64,000 bases of DNA, taken from positions 10,401,001 through 10,465,000 of the forward strand of contig NC_059415.1 in assembly GCF_905220565.1 (NCBI RefSeq). The letters run 5' to 3'. The DNA comes from Melitaea cinxia (Eukaryota; Arthropoda; Insecta; Lepidoptera; Nymphalidae). The stretch's first letter is position 1; each line of letters starts with the position of its first letter. Positions 38,601 to 53,600 of this stretch are shown here, piece after piece. The position numbers were made by a program, and so were the translations under genes. Under the pieces are notes generated by a model. The model was not told where the DNA came from and did not search any database. It was given only the letters and a program-made list of their open reading frames with translations.

Positions 38601-41600
38601 AGTTGCTTTCTAAAAATACATTATTTGGACACCTTCTCACCATCTAAAGAGCGAACATTCTAAATTTCAAGTCTCTTACTTCAAAAACATAGGACTTTCA
38701 TACAAACTTCTAACCCCCGTTTTATCCCTTTAGGGGTCGAATTTCGTAAAACACGTTCTTAGCAAATATTTACGCCCTATAAGGAGTCTATCTGCCAAAT
38801 TTCAAGTTTGTAGGTATTATAGTTTCGGAGATTTCGTGATCAGTGAGTCAACCTACCATCCCCCGTTTTAACCCCAAAAAGGGGTTGATTTCTAAAGATA
38901 CATTATTTGGACGCCTTTTCATCATCTATAGAGCATACATTTTAAATTTCAGGTCTCTTACTTCAAAAACATAGGACTTTCATACAAACTTCCAACCCCC
39001 GTTTTGTCCCCTTAGGGGTCGTGTTTCGTAAAATCCGTTCTTAGAGGATCTCTACGCCCTATAAGGAGCCTTCCTGCCAAATTTCAAGTTTGTAGGTATT
39101 ATAGTTTCGGAGATTTCGTGATGAGTGAGTGACCTTTCGCTTTTATATATATTACTAGCTGTGCCCGCGGCTTCGCCCGCGTAGAAATCAGTGTGTCACA
39201 AAGTTTTCCCGGCAAACTTCCAGTGAAACTATTATCAAAATCGGCTTAGCCGTTCCGTAAACCTTTCTCTCGAAGCCCTCTCTACATTGGTGAAATCGCA
39301 TGAAACTCCGTTCAGTAGATTTTGAAGGAATCTATCACATATACTTTTGGGGACTTTGTTTTATAATACACTAACTGTCGCCCGCGACTACGTCCGCGTG
39401 GTTATGGAGATATGCATTACTATTAAGATGTTTAACGCAAATTATTTTTTTATTTCAGTCACTTGAAATGCTTATCAAACTGAGTAACTTTTTAAAAGGC
39501 ACAATTTAGTATAATTTAATAGTTATTTTTATAAAACCTCTCTATACACCATATTTTTAGTTTTATTTTCAGGCTGTATATGTTTCATACAAACTATCAA
39601 CCCTAATTAAACCCTCTTAGCGGTGGAATATCGCAAAATCCGTTCTTAGCGGACGTCAACTAACTATAATCTACCTCCCTGCCTCATCTTTGTCCATCCT
39701 GGATGGATGGACCATCCAGCGGGTATTAAGTTATCGTGATGAGTGAGTCAGTGACCTTTCTCTTTTATATATATAGATTACGATGCATTATTTGGAAACC
39801 TTCTCGCTATCTATAGAGCATACATTTTAAATTTCAAGTCTTTTACTTCTAAAACATAGGACTTTCATACAAACTTCCAACCCCCCGTTTTGCCCCCTTA
39901 GGGGTCGAGTTTCGAAAAATCCGTTCTTAGCGGATCTCTACGCCTTATAAGGAGCCTTCCTGCCAAATTTTAAGTTTGTAGGTGTTATAGTTTCGGAGAT
40001 TTAGTGATCAGTGGGTCAACCTACCATCCCCCGTTTTAACCCCAAAAAGGGGTTGATTTCTAAAGATACATTATTTGGACGCCTTCTTGCTATCTATAGA
40101 GCATACATTTTAAATTTCAAGTCTTTTACTTCTAAAACATAGGACTTTCATACAAACTTCTAACCCCCCGTTTTGCGCCCTTAGGGGTCGTGTTTCGTAA
40201 AATCCGTTCTTAGCGGATCTCTACGCCCTATAAGGAGCCTTCCTGCCAAATTTCAAGTTTGTAGGTGTTATAGTTTCGGAGATTTCGTGATCAGTGAGTC
40301 AACCTACCATCCCCCGTTTTAACCCCAAAAAGGGGTTGATTTCTAAAGATGCATTATTTGGACGTCTTCTCATCATCTATAGAGCATACATTTAAAATTT
40401 CAGGTCTCTTACTTCAAAAACATAGGACTTTCATACAAACTTGCAACCCCCGTTTTACCCCCTTAGGGGTCGAGTTTCGTAAAATTCGTTCTTAGCGGAT
40501 CTCTACGCCCTATAAGGAGCCTTCCTGCCAAATTTCAAGTTTGTAGGTATTATAGTTTCGGAGATTTCGTGATCAGTGAGTCAACCTACCATCCCCCGTT
40601 TTAACCCCAAAAAGGGGTTGATTTCTAAAGATACATTATTTGGACGCCTTTTCATCATCTATAGAGCATACATTTTAAATTTCAGGTCTCTTACTTCAAA
40701 AACATAGGACTTTCATACAAACTTCCAACCCCCGTTTTGTCCCCTTAGGGGTCGTGTTTCGTAAAATCCGTTCTTAGAGGATCTCTACGCCCTATAAGGA
40801 GCCTTCCTGCCAAATTTCAAGTTTGTAGGTATTATAGTTTCGGAGATTTCGTGATCAGTGAGTCAACCTACCATCCCCCGTTTTAACCCCAAAAAGGGGT
40901 TGATTTCTAAAGATACATTATTTGGACGCCTTTTCATCATCTATAGAGCATACATTTTAAATTTCAGGTCTCTTACTTCAAAAACATAGGATTTTCATAC
41001 AAACTTGCAACCCCCGTTTTACCCCCTTAGGGGTCGAGTTTCATAAAATCCGGTCTTAGCGGATGTCTACGCTCTATAAGAAGCCTACCTGCCAAATTTC
41101 AAGTTTGTAGGTGTTATAGTTTCGGAGATTTCGTGATGAGTGAGTGACCTTTCGCTTTTATATATATTATAGATTATAGATTATACAGCACATAACCTTA
41201 AAGTTAATAATAAAATCTAATACGGCCTCACTTACACGGGATACTTTTGACCTAAGACCTTAAAATCTATTCAGGAAATTATCTAATATCTATTAATATA
41301 TAAATATCTAATGTTAATTAGTTTTTATTAATTAGTTAATAGTAATTATTTACTCATCTATTCCCTTAAAAATAAAGATAAATAAACGCCTCACACTCAG
41401 AGGCTCCCACTGGGATTTTCTCGTGCCTCTGAGCCACACAAAATAGGAGCACAAACGCCCAGACCAGGGTGTCTTTGATTCTAGTAATTTTGTTCAATTT
41501 AAAAAGGAAAAACCAAATAACTGTGGCTAATACTAAATTTACCTTATTTCGTATCGAATTTTATAAATATCCTCACTAGCCATCCACTTACGTAACACTT

Positions 41601-44600
41601 GATTACATTTACTTACGTTACATTTGTTTTAAAATATTTTTAAATCATATCAGAGTTGTACAGATTGTCAAAGTGGTATTGATAAAAAAATAATTTTTAA
41701 CAAAAAAAAAACCGACTTCAAACAGGAAACTAAAAAGTGAAAAATAAATTTACTTAGTACAAAGTAATTCGTATTTTAATTTAGTTAATCAGAAATGATT
41801 AAATAAATATTTTATAATTTTGAAGTCGGTGCCAAGTAAAACAATAACTACTCTAGTATCTACTCGTAAGATGTATTCAGTTTTCTTTCATAATTTGTTT
41901 CATTGACTACTAGGTTGAATACTGTTATTATTCTGTTATTGTTTTGACATATCTAATAATATTTTTTGTACTTGTTTGTTGTGTGTGTGTTGTTTGTATT
42001 TGTTATTGTAGCCAGGTTGTTGTATACTAGTAAGCTACGGTGATCGCTTCAGGTGAGCCGTACGCTTATTTGCCAACCTAGTAATATATATGTAAAATCT
42101 TGAAAAAACTACAAATAAATGCTCCAACTTTATTTGATAACTCTGGTACGTTATCTCTCCTACGTTATTATAGAAACATAAGCTAATCCCTACTAATATT
42201 ATAAATCTAAATGTAAGTTTGTTTGTTACGCTTCCTCGCGAAAACTACTTAGCCGATCATCATGAAACTTTATATTTTTGAAGGTATTAGAAGTAACATA
42301 CTTTTTATTAAAAAAAAATTCAATGCGAGCGACGCCGCGGGTATAAGCTAGTACTCAATAAAAAATTCATTAGTTTCAACGTTAATAAACATAACTAATT
42401 AGTGTTATCGAACTTCAGTTGCATCGGAGCTACAAGTCCATTTCAGAATTTCTTTATTCATTTTAATGCCTTTTTTGTCATCTTTAGCAGCAAGAGAGTT
42501 AACATCAGAGAGTAAACATCTGTATGGCCAATACGCGCAACAGCCAGCCGTTACACTAGCGCGTCGCCTTACTAACAAGAAACTTTAATCATATTCCAGT
42601 CCCCACGAATCAGAAAATGTGAAGGCTGCATACAAATCTGGCGAAATACTAGACCGAACAACGCCGGTTACTCTCGACAACATCAAGCGGAAGTTGAAAG
42701 AAAGCGGTATCTTCAACTGGCAAGACCCGACTTTGACTGAACGAGAGAAGAAGGAACTGAGTAAATTATTTGAGGCCGTTGAAATTATGGTCAGTAGTTG
42801 TTGTTATAGAATCATCACCAGTTCGTAAATAGTATTCTTATCTATATAAACAAAAATAATCGCTAAATATGTCGTTAAGCTCAAAACTAGAAAACGGTTG
42901 GAGCAACTCCAAATTTTTAGTTTTATATAATTAGTAATGATTTCTTATGCAATAAAATATTGAGGAAATTGCGCGGAAAATTGGTAAATTTCAGTAAACG
43001 AGACGCTTATTTAGACCTCGCGTGTTCTACAGTTTACAGGACAGGACAACTCCGCGATAGTAAAAATTAAAATCAAAAGCAACTGTCTTTAGGCAACAAA
43101 CTATATAGATACCTTTATACGTTAGAAGGGAATATCTTGCGGGTAAATTTTGGTTTAAATGTATGTCTCTAGTTCAAAATGATCTTTATAGTGTTTTAAA
43201 TGAAATTATGGATACCTTCAACAATAATAGATGGAGGCGTAAAAAAATCCACCATTGGCATTAAGCTCATGAAAAATTTAAAACAACAACTTTTTATAAA
43301 AATAACAGGTTAGGATGTTTCTGTTTAGACACGTGGGTAAGCAATGTGGATTTATCGGATGTAGTAGAACCAAACATTAATGAAATAGATGATGCTAAAA
43401 GAAAGTATAATCCTACTAATCTAAAAAATATATGTACGAGATATTTAAATGAGAAATATGTAGACTTTTATAGAATTTATACCGATGGCTGTAAGAGAAG
43501 TGAAGGATCAGGAATGGCTTTGTTAGATTATCAAACAGGTGTGTCATGTAAATTTCAAGTAAATCACAATATGTCCATAATGCATATTCTGTCAGCTAAC
43601 TGTCAGCTATAGCTGAAGCGATTTCATATTTAGATTCTATGGTACCAGGTAATTACTTGATTGTGACAGATTCAAAAAGTTCCTTACAGCATCTTTTAAA
43701 ATGTACAACAGATGTTAGGGGAGCACCTGTGGCGTATGATATATTAAAAGCAATAAATATTTTGTCTCGTAAAAATAAACAGTTAAAGCTACAGTGGGTT
43801 CCATCTCATATAGGGTAAGTTGGAAATGAAGATGTGGACCTTCTCGCGAAAGAGGCTTGTGTAGTGTAGTGATATACCTTTTGATGGACTTTCATATTTC
43901 AGTGAGCTTACAAGATTAATTAAAATAAAATGTAATGACATTTGGAACGAACATTTTGATGTCCGATCGCTCACTAAAGGTATTTGGTATAAGACCATTC
44001 AACCTTCACTTCCGCTTACAGCATGGTTTTCTGACGTAAAACTAAAAAGAAAAGATTTAGTCACGGCTTTTCGACTTCGATCCGGCCACATTTCCTTGAA
44101 TAGCTTTGCAAACCTTGTAGGGAAAGCACAGTCTGCAAAATGTACCGAGTGCGACCAAATTGAAGATGTTTATCACATACTCATGGAATGTATGCGGGTC
44201 GAACTGGAAAGGCAGACCTTTATTACTGTTAACGATATTAATCTGCATGATATAGGTATGGTTAATGTAATATTAAGTCATCCACAATCGTCAGAAGCAA
44301 AAATTCTTTATTATATTTATAACTTAGCGTGTAAGCGAAGGTAGTTTTAAGGTGGTTCTATGAGGGTGTCATTTTCAACACTTGAACAAACCCTCTTTAA
44401 ATATTGAAGGAAAAAAAAACTATATAGACAACTGTTAGATCATATATGTACTCGGGCAATTAGTTAGCAAACCAGTCGGACAGTAATTATTAGTCAGGCA
44501 ACTAGCCGGCAATAGTCGATCAATTCGCCACTCATCATCATTTCGCCAGACATTAGCAAGTTAGAAGTCTGCTGGTCTCATTTAAATTACGGATTTGATA

Positions 44601-47600
44601 TGTCTATGGTCACTATCACCTATCTCAAAATAGTGCCAAAACAACGAAAGCATTAATAAAGTTACAGTACTGTCTTAGCGATATTGCACTACGTTAGAAG
44701 ATGACAGTTTTCTACCTCGATAATAAAGGTTTTTTTTCTCATTAATTATTTCAGACAACGTCCCGAGCACGCCAACCTTCAAATGTTCAAAATATTTTCT
44801 ATTCTCTACGCCTTGTCGAAAGAGCGGTAAAGAAACAACTAAAAGAAGGACAGCTATCAGAAACTTTAGCCGCTAAATTCCATTGGGAGAAATTGTAAGT
44901 TATATTCCTAGAAAAATGTTTTTTTTTTAAGTAAATCTTTAATCAATTTTGACTTGTAGAGTAAGGTAGTGAACGCGTGATGAGAGTGTTACGATATATG
45001 TTATCGGGCGAGGCGAACGGAGCAAAAGAGAGGTGCGTCTCTTTCTCTCATAGCCAGTTACGTTTCGTATATCCAAGACACAGTGCAGGTCTATTGCTAA
45101 AGAAGTTTTACTTCAGTCGTGTTGTCTAAAGCGCACTCGTTTCTTTTTATATTATATATTATATCTTTAATATGTTCAATAAAAAGATTTATAAGAGGAA
45201 GAAATATGTCTCTTGGAATGATGAAATAAAAAGGGATAAAGGTGTCACAAGACAGATGATGATAACGATTTAGAATATCTATATTTCTATTTTTAATGTC
45301 TAGTTCATAATAATCATATCTATAAAAATAACCAATCAAATAGATGACGTCATCATATATATTAATACGCTAAGGTTAAGATTGTGCCTCCCTTTTTGAA
45401 AAAAACCTCACAATTCCTCCACATTAATTATTTATCATTTTATAGATAATTGCTTGCTCTGCCGGCATCCACAACTTAAAAAAATATTATTGCTTTTGTT
45501 ATTGTAAATTAATTGATTATAAATATTATATATATGACGGCCTTAACTTTGAGACAACGTCAACATGATTGACGGTCGGTAATTTGTTTGTTTAATTTCA
45601 AATTAACTCACGCAATAAATACTTTTTTGTTATTTTGTAAATTGATAATTATTTAGTGCGAATTATTCGCATGGGTAGAAGAACTAGCTAGTTCTTTATA
45701 TTATAAGGCTAATACAGAATATCATGATACGGCCTATAAGAGCCTAGTATTCGCTAAAACTCTCTGGATAATACTTCAAGAAGCTCTTTATGTTACAGTA
45801 TCTGTATGTTATCACCGCGTTTTATTCCTGCTAAATTTTGACAATTGTGAATAAACATAATTCATCATCATCATCATCATTACAGCCTATACAGTCCACT
45901 GCTGGACATAGGCCTCCAAAGTTTACGCCAAAAATAACGTGAACTCATGTGTTTTGCCCATAGTCACCACGCTGGGCAGGCGGGTTGGTGACCGCAGGGC
46001 CGGCTTTATCGCACCGAAGACGCTGCTGCCCGTCTTCGGCCTGTGTATTTCAAAGCCAGCAGTTGGATGGTTATCCCGACATCGGTCGGCTTCTTAAGTT
46101 CCAAGGTGGTTGTACAACCTTGTTATCCCTTAGTCGCCTCTTACGACACCCACGGGAAGAGAGGGGGCGGCTAAATTCTTTAGTGCCGTAACCACACAGC
46201 ACAATAAACATAATTATGAAGAACATTTTGGGAAAAAAAATTAACTTATTTTTTTTTTCATTTCAGAGCAACTCGACCGAAACGACAGAAAACCGCTTAT
46301 CACATAGACAAAAAGACAAATATGAGAATTTTTAATACGAAAAATTAATTATTAGTAAAAAAAAAAAAACTGTAGTATAGAGAGAATGAATTGAATGGTT
46401 CAATTTCAATATTAATGTATGAAACGTATATATTACTTCATAAGGATTTACTTATAAGGACTTACCACTGATAGTATTCAAGAAGGTTTTTTTTTTAATT
46501 TCTGTTAAATAAATTGTATTATAATGTTAATGACTACTTAAATGACCATATGTGACATGGTTTTTGCTGTTTATTAATTCATTTTTTTTTTCTTTATCTA
46601 TTGAGATGATTTGTTTTGTTTTTTGACATTTTATAAATTAAAATGAGCTATTTATGTTACATTAAAAAAAAAAATTGCACACCGAAAATCGGTAGAATAT
46701 GTTGGCTAACTATGTAATTTGACAACTTGTATACCATATTCTTGCAAAATAAATAAATTACTATTATTATTCATATTAAGATTTTTTTACTTTGAATAGA
46801 ATTTCAATAAATAAAATTATGACGTAATTAACTTTTGTTTAAAATATTGTCTTGCAATATTTAACAAAACGTGACCTATTATTACATTATTAATATTTTT
46901 CTGTATGAGTATTGTAAGAAGGATCAGAGATTGGAAGAGTTATGATATGATGTAATTTTAATATTAATTATATTTATTAATTAAACAGACTGAATATACA
47001 TTTTTGGGAATATTCTTATATATTTTTTTTGTCACTATGTCGGCAAACAAGCGTACGGCTCACCTGATGGTAAGCGATTACCGTAGCTTATAGACGTCTG
47101 CAACACCAGAAGCATGGCAAGCGCGTTGCCGACCCAATCCCCAATCCCCCCAGGAGCTCTGGTCACCTTACTCACCAATAGGAACACAATACTGCTTGAA
47201 AACAGTATTATTTTGCTGTGATCTTCTATAAGGTCGAGGTACTACCCCAGTCGGGCTGCTCCATATTTTGAGCAGGAAATTCCTGCTGTGCCCTACACAG
47301 CAGGAATTTCAGTTAATTTCATCATTACTATGTTATATTATTTATTTTAAAAGAATTAGTTACAATTGCTAATTGTTTTAATTGCAGAATATAAATAAAA
47401 AGAGACGAAATGTTGCCAATACACTCTATTAAAGTAAAAAACGAGTGTACTTTAGACCACACGATTGGATTAAAACTTCTTCAGTTGCTCCTACAGTAAC
47501 GTACGAAACGTAACTCTTTCTATCTTCACTAACTTATATCTCCCTCTCAACTTCTTTACGCGCGCTTGACTTGGTGGAGTAAGCTGGTGAATGCGTGACG

Positions 47601-50600
47601 AGAACGTTACGAAAAGTGTGATCGGGCGATCCGAGCGGAAGTTGAGAGGGAAATATAAGCTAGAGGAGGATAAAGTTTTACTTTACTCGTGTGGTCTAAA
47701 GCACAATCGTTTTTTTTTTTTTTTTTTTTAATTAAATCTACATGCTTTTTCTGATTTTGTTACTTTTTCTTATTGTTGTTGATATAAATAAATATAAAAT
47801 ATTATATTTACCTTTTCCTGCTGCGGGTATTCAGCGTTTTGTTGTTGTTGGGCTCGGGATGCGGCCATCGTCGCTAGTTCGGACATGTTCACATATAGAG
47901 CTTGTGGCATTTCTGTTAACAGAATATTGAATTTAAAATTAATGATCTAACTGGATAAACGCTTAATAACTGCATGGCTAATTAGTTTATTTATCGACTT
48001 GGTATTAGTAAAAATATTTTTATCCTTTAAAAATAAAAGTATTATTTAAAGAACGTTGATGCAGTGTTTTGATTGTTGTACTTTGAACATAATTTACAAC
48101 ATAGAAATTTAAATGATATTTTGCAACTGAACTTGAATGTCGTGCAACTAGTTGGGCAACCAGTAACTAATCGACTAAATTATCCGATAACTCATTAACC
48201 AATAAATCGTATAATTATAGTACGGACGCGGAGCACGAAGAATTTCGTACATTGACCCTTCATCTTTTGTCTTTGTCGCTCGCGTATAAACATATTGTTG
48301 CGCTCACACAGGTGTAGTGACAGCCGTATTTACAGATTGTCAACCTTTTTACTTTTATTTTTTTACCAAATTTAAGTCACAAGATTCATCGTTTTTCATT
48401 TTTAATTTAACTCAAAAATTAACATTACTTATATTATATGCGAATGTGTGTTTATTGGTGTCTTTTTTCACACAGCAACAGATCTAAGATTTTTTTGCAT
48501 ATACCAAATTGTACACATATATATAAAATTATAATATATATAAAATTTGAGAACCACTGGCAGTAGGCAAAAAGTTCATTGTACGAAATTCTTCGTGCTC
48601 TGCGTCCGTACTATATTTGACCAACTAGTCGAACGACTAGCAACGAAACTAGTCGAACAAAAGTCGAACAAGTCGAGCAGTTAATCAAAACAGTAAGTCG
48701 AAAAACTTCATAAAATAAATATAAATTGACAAATTGTTTTCTGTTTACGCTAATACCACTAATATATAATGAAATAATTTTTTCAGATTTTATCGCGGTT
48801 TATTAAGTTTTTTAAATGCCCGACGTTTCGGATACTTTACAGCAACTATGGTCACGGGAGGACAGGGTGTCAGACGACCAATCTAAATCCTCACATGAGC
48901 ATAAATTTTTTCATTATAAATAGACATTACTCGAATAAAAATAAACAAATTAATTAAGAGAAACAACCTTTAGCAAGATGTGGTGGCAAAGATGACGGCT
49001 TGGCTGGTTTGAATTCTACGTGAGCGATGTTAGAATTAGTCTTGGCTGGTACTGACGGCCGTTCTAGAGATGAACAACGCTGAAAATATACAAAAAAATT
49101 AGTTAACATAATATTTAAAAAATGCCTTATTACAACTAAGAAATTGGACCTATGCTCCTGGACATATTCGAGGGTAGGCCGACAACTGGCTTGCAATGCT
49201 TTTAGTGTTGCAACGTTTATAGGCTACGGTAACCATCAGGTGAGCTTATGTTCTGACCCAGTTGTATATAAAAAAGGACTTGGAAATCAAAAACGTAAGC
49301 AAATGATCTTTGTACTTTGGACGATCCTTGTAAACTTAAGTATAAAAAAACGAGTGTGCTTTAGACCATACGACTGCAGTGACACTTCTTTACTTCCTAC
49401 AGTAATATACGAATGGGACTCCACCCCCCCCCCCCTCTCTACCTGTTTCTATCTCTATTATCTTTTCCGTTCGCCTAGCCCGATGACACTTTTCGTAACA
49501 CTCTAGTCACGCATTCACCAACTTACTATTAAATTCAAGCGTGCGTAAAAAAGTTTTACGTCAAATATGTTTGAAATTTATCTTTTGTTATGTGTATCAG
49601 TCCAGGTATTTTTTTTCGAATTGTCTAGTACTGTTAGCCCTATCGGCCTTTTAGACCAGGTGGGGTGACTGGGTACTGAGACCCAGCCGTGAAAGAATGT
49701 GAGCCCTTTAGGAGAGCTCGGGAAGTCTTGATGTGATAAATAAATTTCATGCGATAATTTTCAATATATCCAAGATTATATAATTAAGGCCGGATTCTTG
49801 GCTATCTCCACTTGGTCTTTTCTATCATATTACATGATATTACCTTCTCTGCTGGGAGTGGGAATTACTTTGTACAGTCGCTGACACAAAATACTTTTGT
49901 TCAATACAAAAGTAATAATATAATATAAAATATATTTAATAATCACTAAATAATAAAAACTTAAAGAATCCGTGCCGATAACTATAATAGATAAACACGA
50001 ACAATTTTATATAAACTTACAGTAGGCAGAGGCGGTCTCGCGTAGATACTCTGTTCGGTGAAAGTGTGGACACTCAGTGCGGCGCGGGGGTGACCACGCT
50101 CTGAGCCTGGGATAGACGGACAAAGAAATTAATACAAAGATATAGAAAATTGATTAAATAAAGTGAAAAATATAACATTATTATGAATTACGCCAGTTAA
50201 ACATAAAAAAAGTAATATTAAAAAAAGGAAAAAAAATCAGTTACATTATTTTTGGGAAAAACATACTTGTGATAATATCTACTGAAACTAATTCTAAATC
50301 AGATATTAATATAAAACAGACAGACAGTGTATACACATATCGTTATAAATAGTTCCATTAATTTCTTTATCCCTTCAGCCATATTTGGCTTTGGGGGGCC
50401 AAAAGTTTATACTCACTAAGCGCAGACCCTATGGCGTAAAGGAATTTAAAAAAAAAACTATTTCTACCACGTTTTTCCATCACAAGTCATCGAACATTCA
50501 GCATATTATTTAACATAAATAATTTTAATATAATTATGTGCATATTTTTATAGCTTGAAAATGGGGGTCCAAATTTGTAGTACGTGAACTTTTTTCTATG

Positions 50601-53600
50601 GGAACACGTGAGGAATAGCCTTACCTGATGTTAACTAAGTAATACCGCACTTCTATGTAAAAAACATCTATAAACTCAACGTTTGGAAACTCCTGAATTT
50701 TACACATGTGCATATTACAACTTCATATTGCCAAAAACTTCAGAACTTTCAACCATTATCACTTGCATCATGGATTCATAAAACCACACAATTCTGTTTT
50801 TTTTATTTATATATTTACCAGCAGAAATAGTATGAGGACGACCTCCCATTATAGCGGAGGCGGCTCTTTCAAACTGCGCTGTATCTTTCAGGTCAGGCCA
50901 TGTTGCTGATGCTAGAGGGAAAAAAAAGATATATTTGAAGATATAACTATAGTATTTACCCTTAGTTAGGCTAAATAAGAACTTCGGGAGGCCTATGTCT
51001 AGCAGTAGACTGCAATAGGCTGAAATGACTAACTGACATTGTGAAAAAAAAAATTGAAGGGTAAAGAGGACATTAAGAACCGACAACTTTAAAACGGTTA
51101 TTTTTTCAAATTTCAAGTTCATGATCAAGTCACCTGAAGTTTACACGCGCGTTGTAAGTGGATACCATAATCTATGGACGATTGCAACATCGGGAGCATC
51201 TGAATCGCGTTGCGGACCCTACACTGACCCTCCCTATGACATCTGGCTACATTCACCACACAAGTCACCACAGGGACACAGCACTACTTGAAAGCAGTGT
51301 TATCTAGCTGTGATCTTCTGTAAGATCTGTACACGTACAATTAAATTACCTACCAACATTAGACATGACGTCATTACTGTCGTCTGTGACGTCATCGTCT
51401 CCTTTGGAAGGTGTCACGCATTCGCTACTGACGCTCTGATTGTCTGAACCCTGGGAATATCGAAATGTAAATATAATGAACATTTTATACTTTAAAATAA
51501 GACTGTCACCTTAATTACATGTTGACTAACTTACGGCGGTTTTCAATGATCTATCTAATTCATGTTATGCTTACTAGCAATAGGGCCAAAATTCTACCTC
51601 TAGTCAGCAAAGTCAGGGATAGATAGAGTATTGAAACTGGCCGTAAGTGTATATTCAAATCCGTTATAAAAGCTTTTAATACTTTTTTTTTTTGTAGTTC
51701 AAGTTCAAAGGTCGGGTTGAAGGTTAGTTGTGCCAATTTGACACCACTTTTTCACAACTATTAATGTGACGAAAAATACAGTGATGATTGTATAGTACAA
51801 AAACTCTCAATACTAACTTATTATTGTTTTTTTTTTTCATTTATAGTCTAGGACTAAAATACCGAAATTGCTGTAGCTATATTTATAAGCCATAACAGAA
51901 TGCATGCAAAATTATAACGCGTATAAACTAAAATAAAAAATAATCAAAAAATAACAAAAGAAAAAAAACTAAAAATAATTTACATTATCAACGTAGAGAG
52001 AAGGGCGTTGCAGGGCGTCTTGTGAACGAAATCCAGAATCCGAGCTGCAAACGCTCGCTAATCTTGCCGACTACAAGCGATAATACACAAAATAAACAAA
52101 ATAAAAATTAAAAAAAAAAACAAGCATAAATTGGCTTCATGCGTCAGTCACATAGTCTACCAAAAGTTTATTTTTGGCGTCGACTCCTTACGAATCGATT
52201 TAAATATAAGGCCCCGGTATGAAAAAAATATGAGGAGTAAAATCTACTGAACGAATGACCTCGTTACGTTTTTCGTAACGCCATCTATCGACGTTAGACG
52301 GCGATATTTTCTAATAACGCCACCTATCGGAACCATTTGATATGGTATTAATCTTTTTTCTTAGACTAGTAATCCTTTTTTGTGCCTATTTTGACAGTCA
52401 ATCTGAAGAGGCAAACTACAGTCGTGCGTCGGAGCTGACACACACACTTTTTTTTAGTTAGAGCGACTGTGGCATAAATTGACATAGCACGTAAGTGTCA
52501 CACGGCTGGTAAATGCACTTTGGGGCAAAAGTTGTTGAGACCATTATTGTAGAGAATAAAATTTCGCATCTTTTGTTTCTCGTAAACTATCATGTAAAAC
52601 TTTCCATTTACGATTTATAACTCATTTGATGAACCGGTTTTATTATTAATAATCACATATTTTAAGAGTTATCGGCCGAGATAGGAAAATCGACTGACCA
52701 TTTAAACTAGGGTATTAAATAAGGGTACGTACTAGCCTATGAACGTAAAATACGCACAAAAAACATCAGGTTGATACCGGATCAGGTCAAGTTAAATTAG
52801 AACATTTGTAAATGTGCGAAACTAAAAAATAAGCGTAATTAAATAAAATAATAATTGAAATCAAATTGATTTCTTTCTAGTGTAGTTATATGCCTTTTTA
52901 CAACTACCCACGTTATAAAACACCTTATTAAAATATGCGGATACAAACCAAATTGGGAATAAAATACTAGTATAACTAAATTTTATTACAATCAAATCTA
53001 GCAGTTTAATGAACGAACCTGTGAAAGGCCCCTGAGGGAATCCGGTGCTGGCGCAGGTGTGATACCCGAGGACGCGCTTGATATGGGCGTAGAACAACTT
53101 ACTGTTGATCCTGATACACCTAGATTTACAAAAAAAAAGGTCTAGAAAAATCCTTTATAAGTTATATTTTGCTATCTTTATCGAATTTATGACACTGGAC
53201 TTCAAATTAAAGTTAGTGGTTGATACGCGCAAAAAAACCACTAAGACGAAATCTTTCGAAATTCATTGAGATAACTATGCTTGGTATTTCTCTACGTAAC
53301 AACGTAACAGTCTGAACGAAGGTCACCGACATAGCTCTCAAAATCGGCTGGCTGAAGTGGCAATAGGCAGGTTATATTGAAAACGGATGGGGAAGGAAGA
53401 TTCTCGTATGGTGATCACGTCTCGGCAAAATAGTACTGGCCGCCCAACCAGGAAGACTTAAGGAGACAGCGGGAAGTCGGTGGATTCAGACTGGACGGAG
53501 TGGCGAACATTAAGGGGCTACACTACCTCAGCTCGAATTCAGATTTCACCCGTACTAAATACACATGAGAATTGAGAGCGCTTGGTCGTTTATCGCGCGA

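Noticed and set aside
37447..41173. CRISPR or other short-repeat array
   Set aside because: Units are about 282 bp with no spacers, inside transposon-like ends, in a eukaryotic genome.
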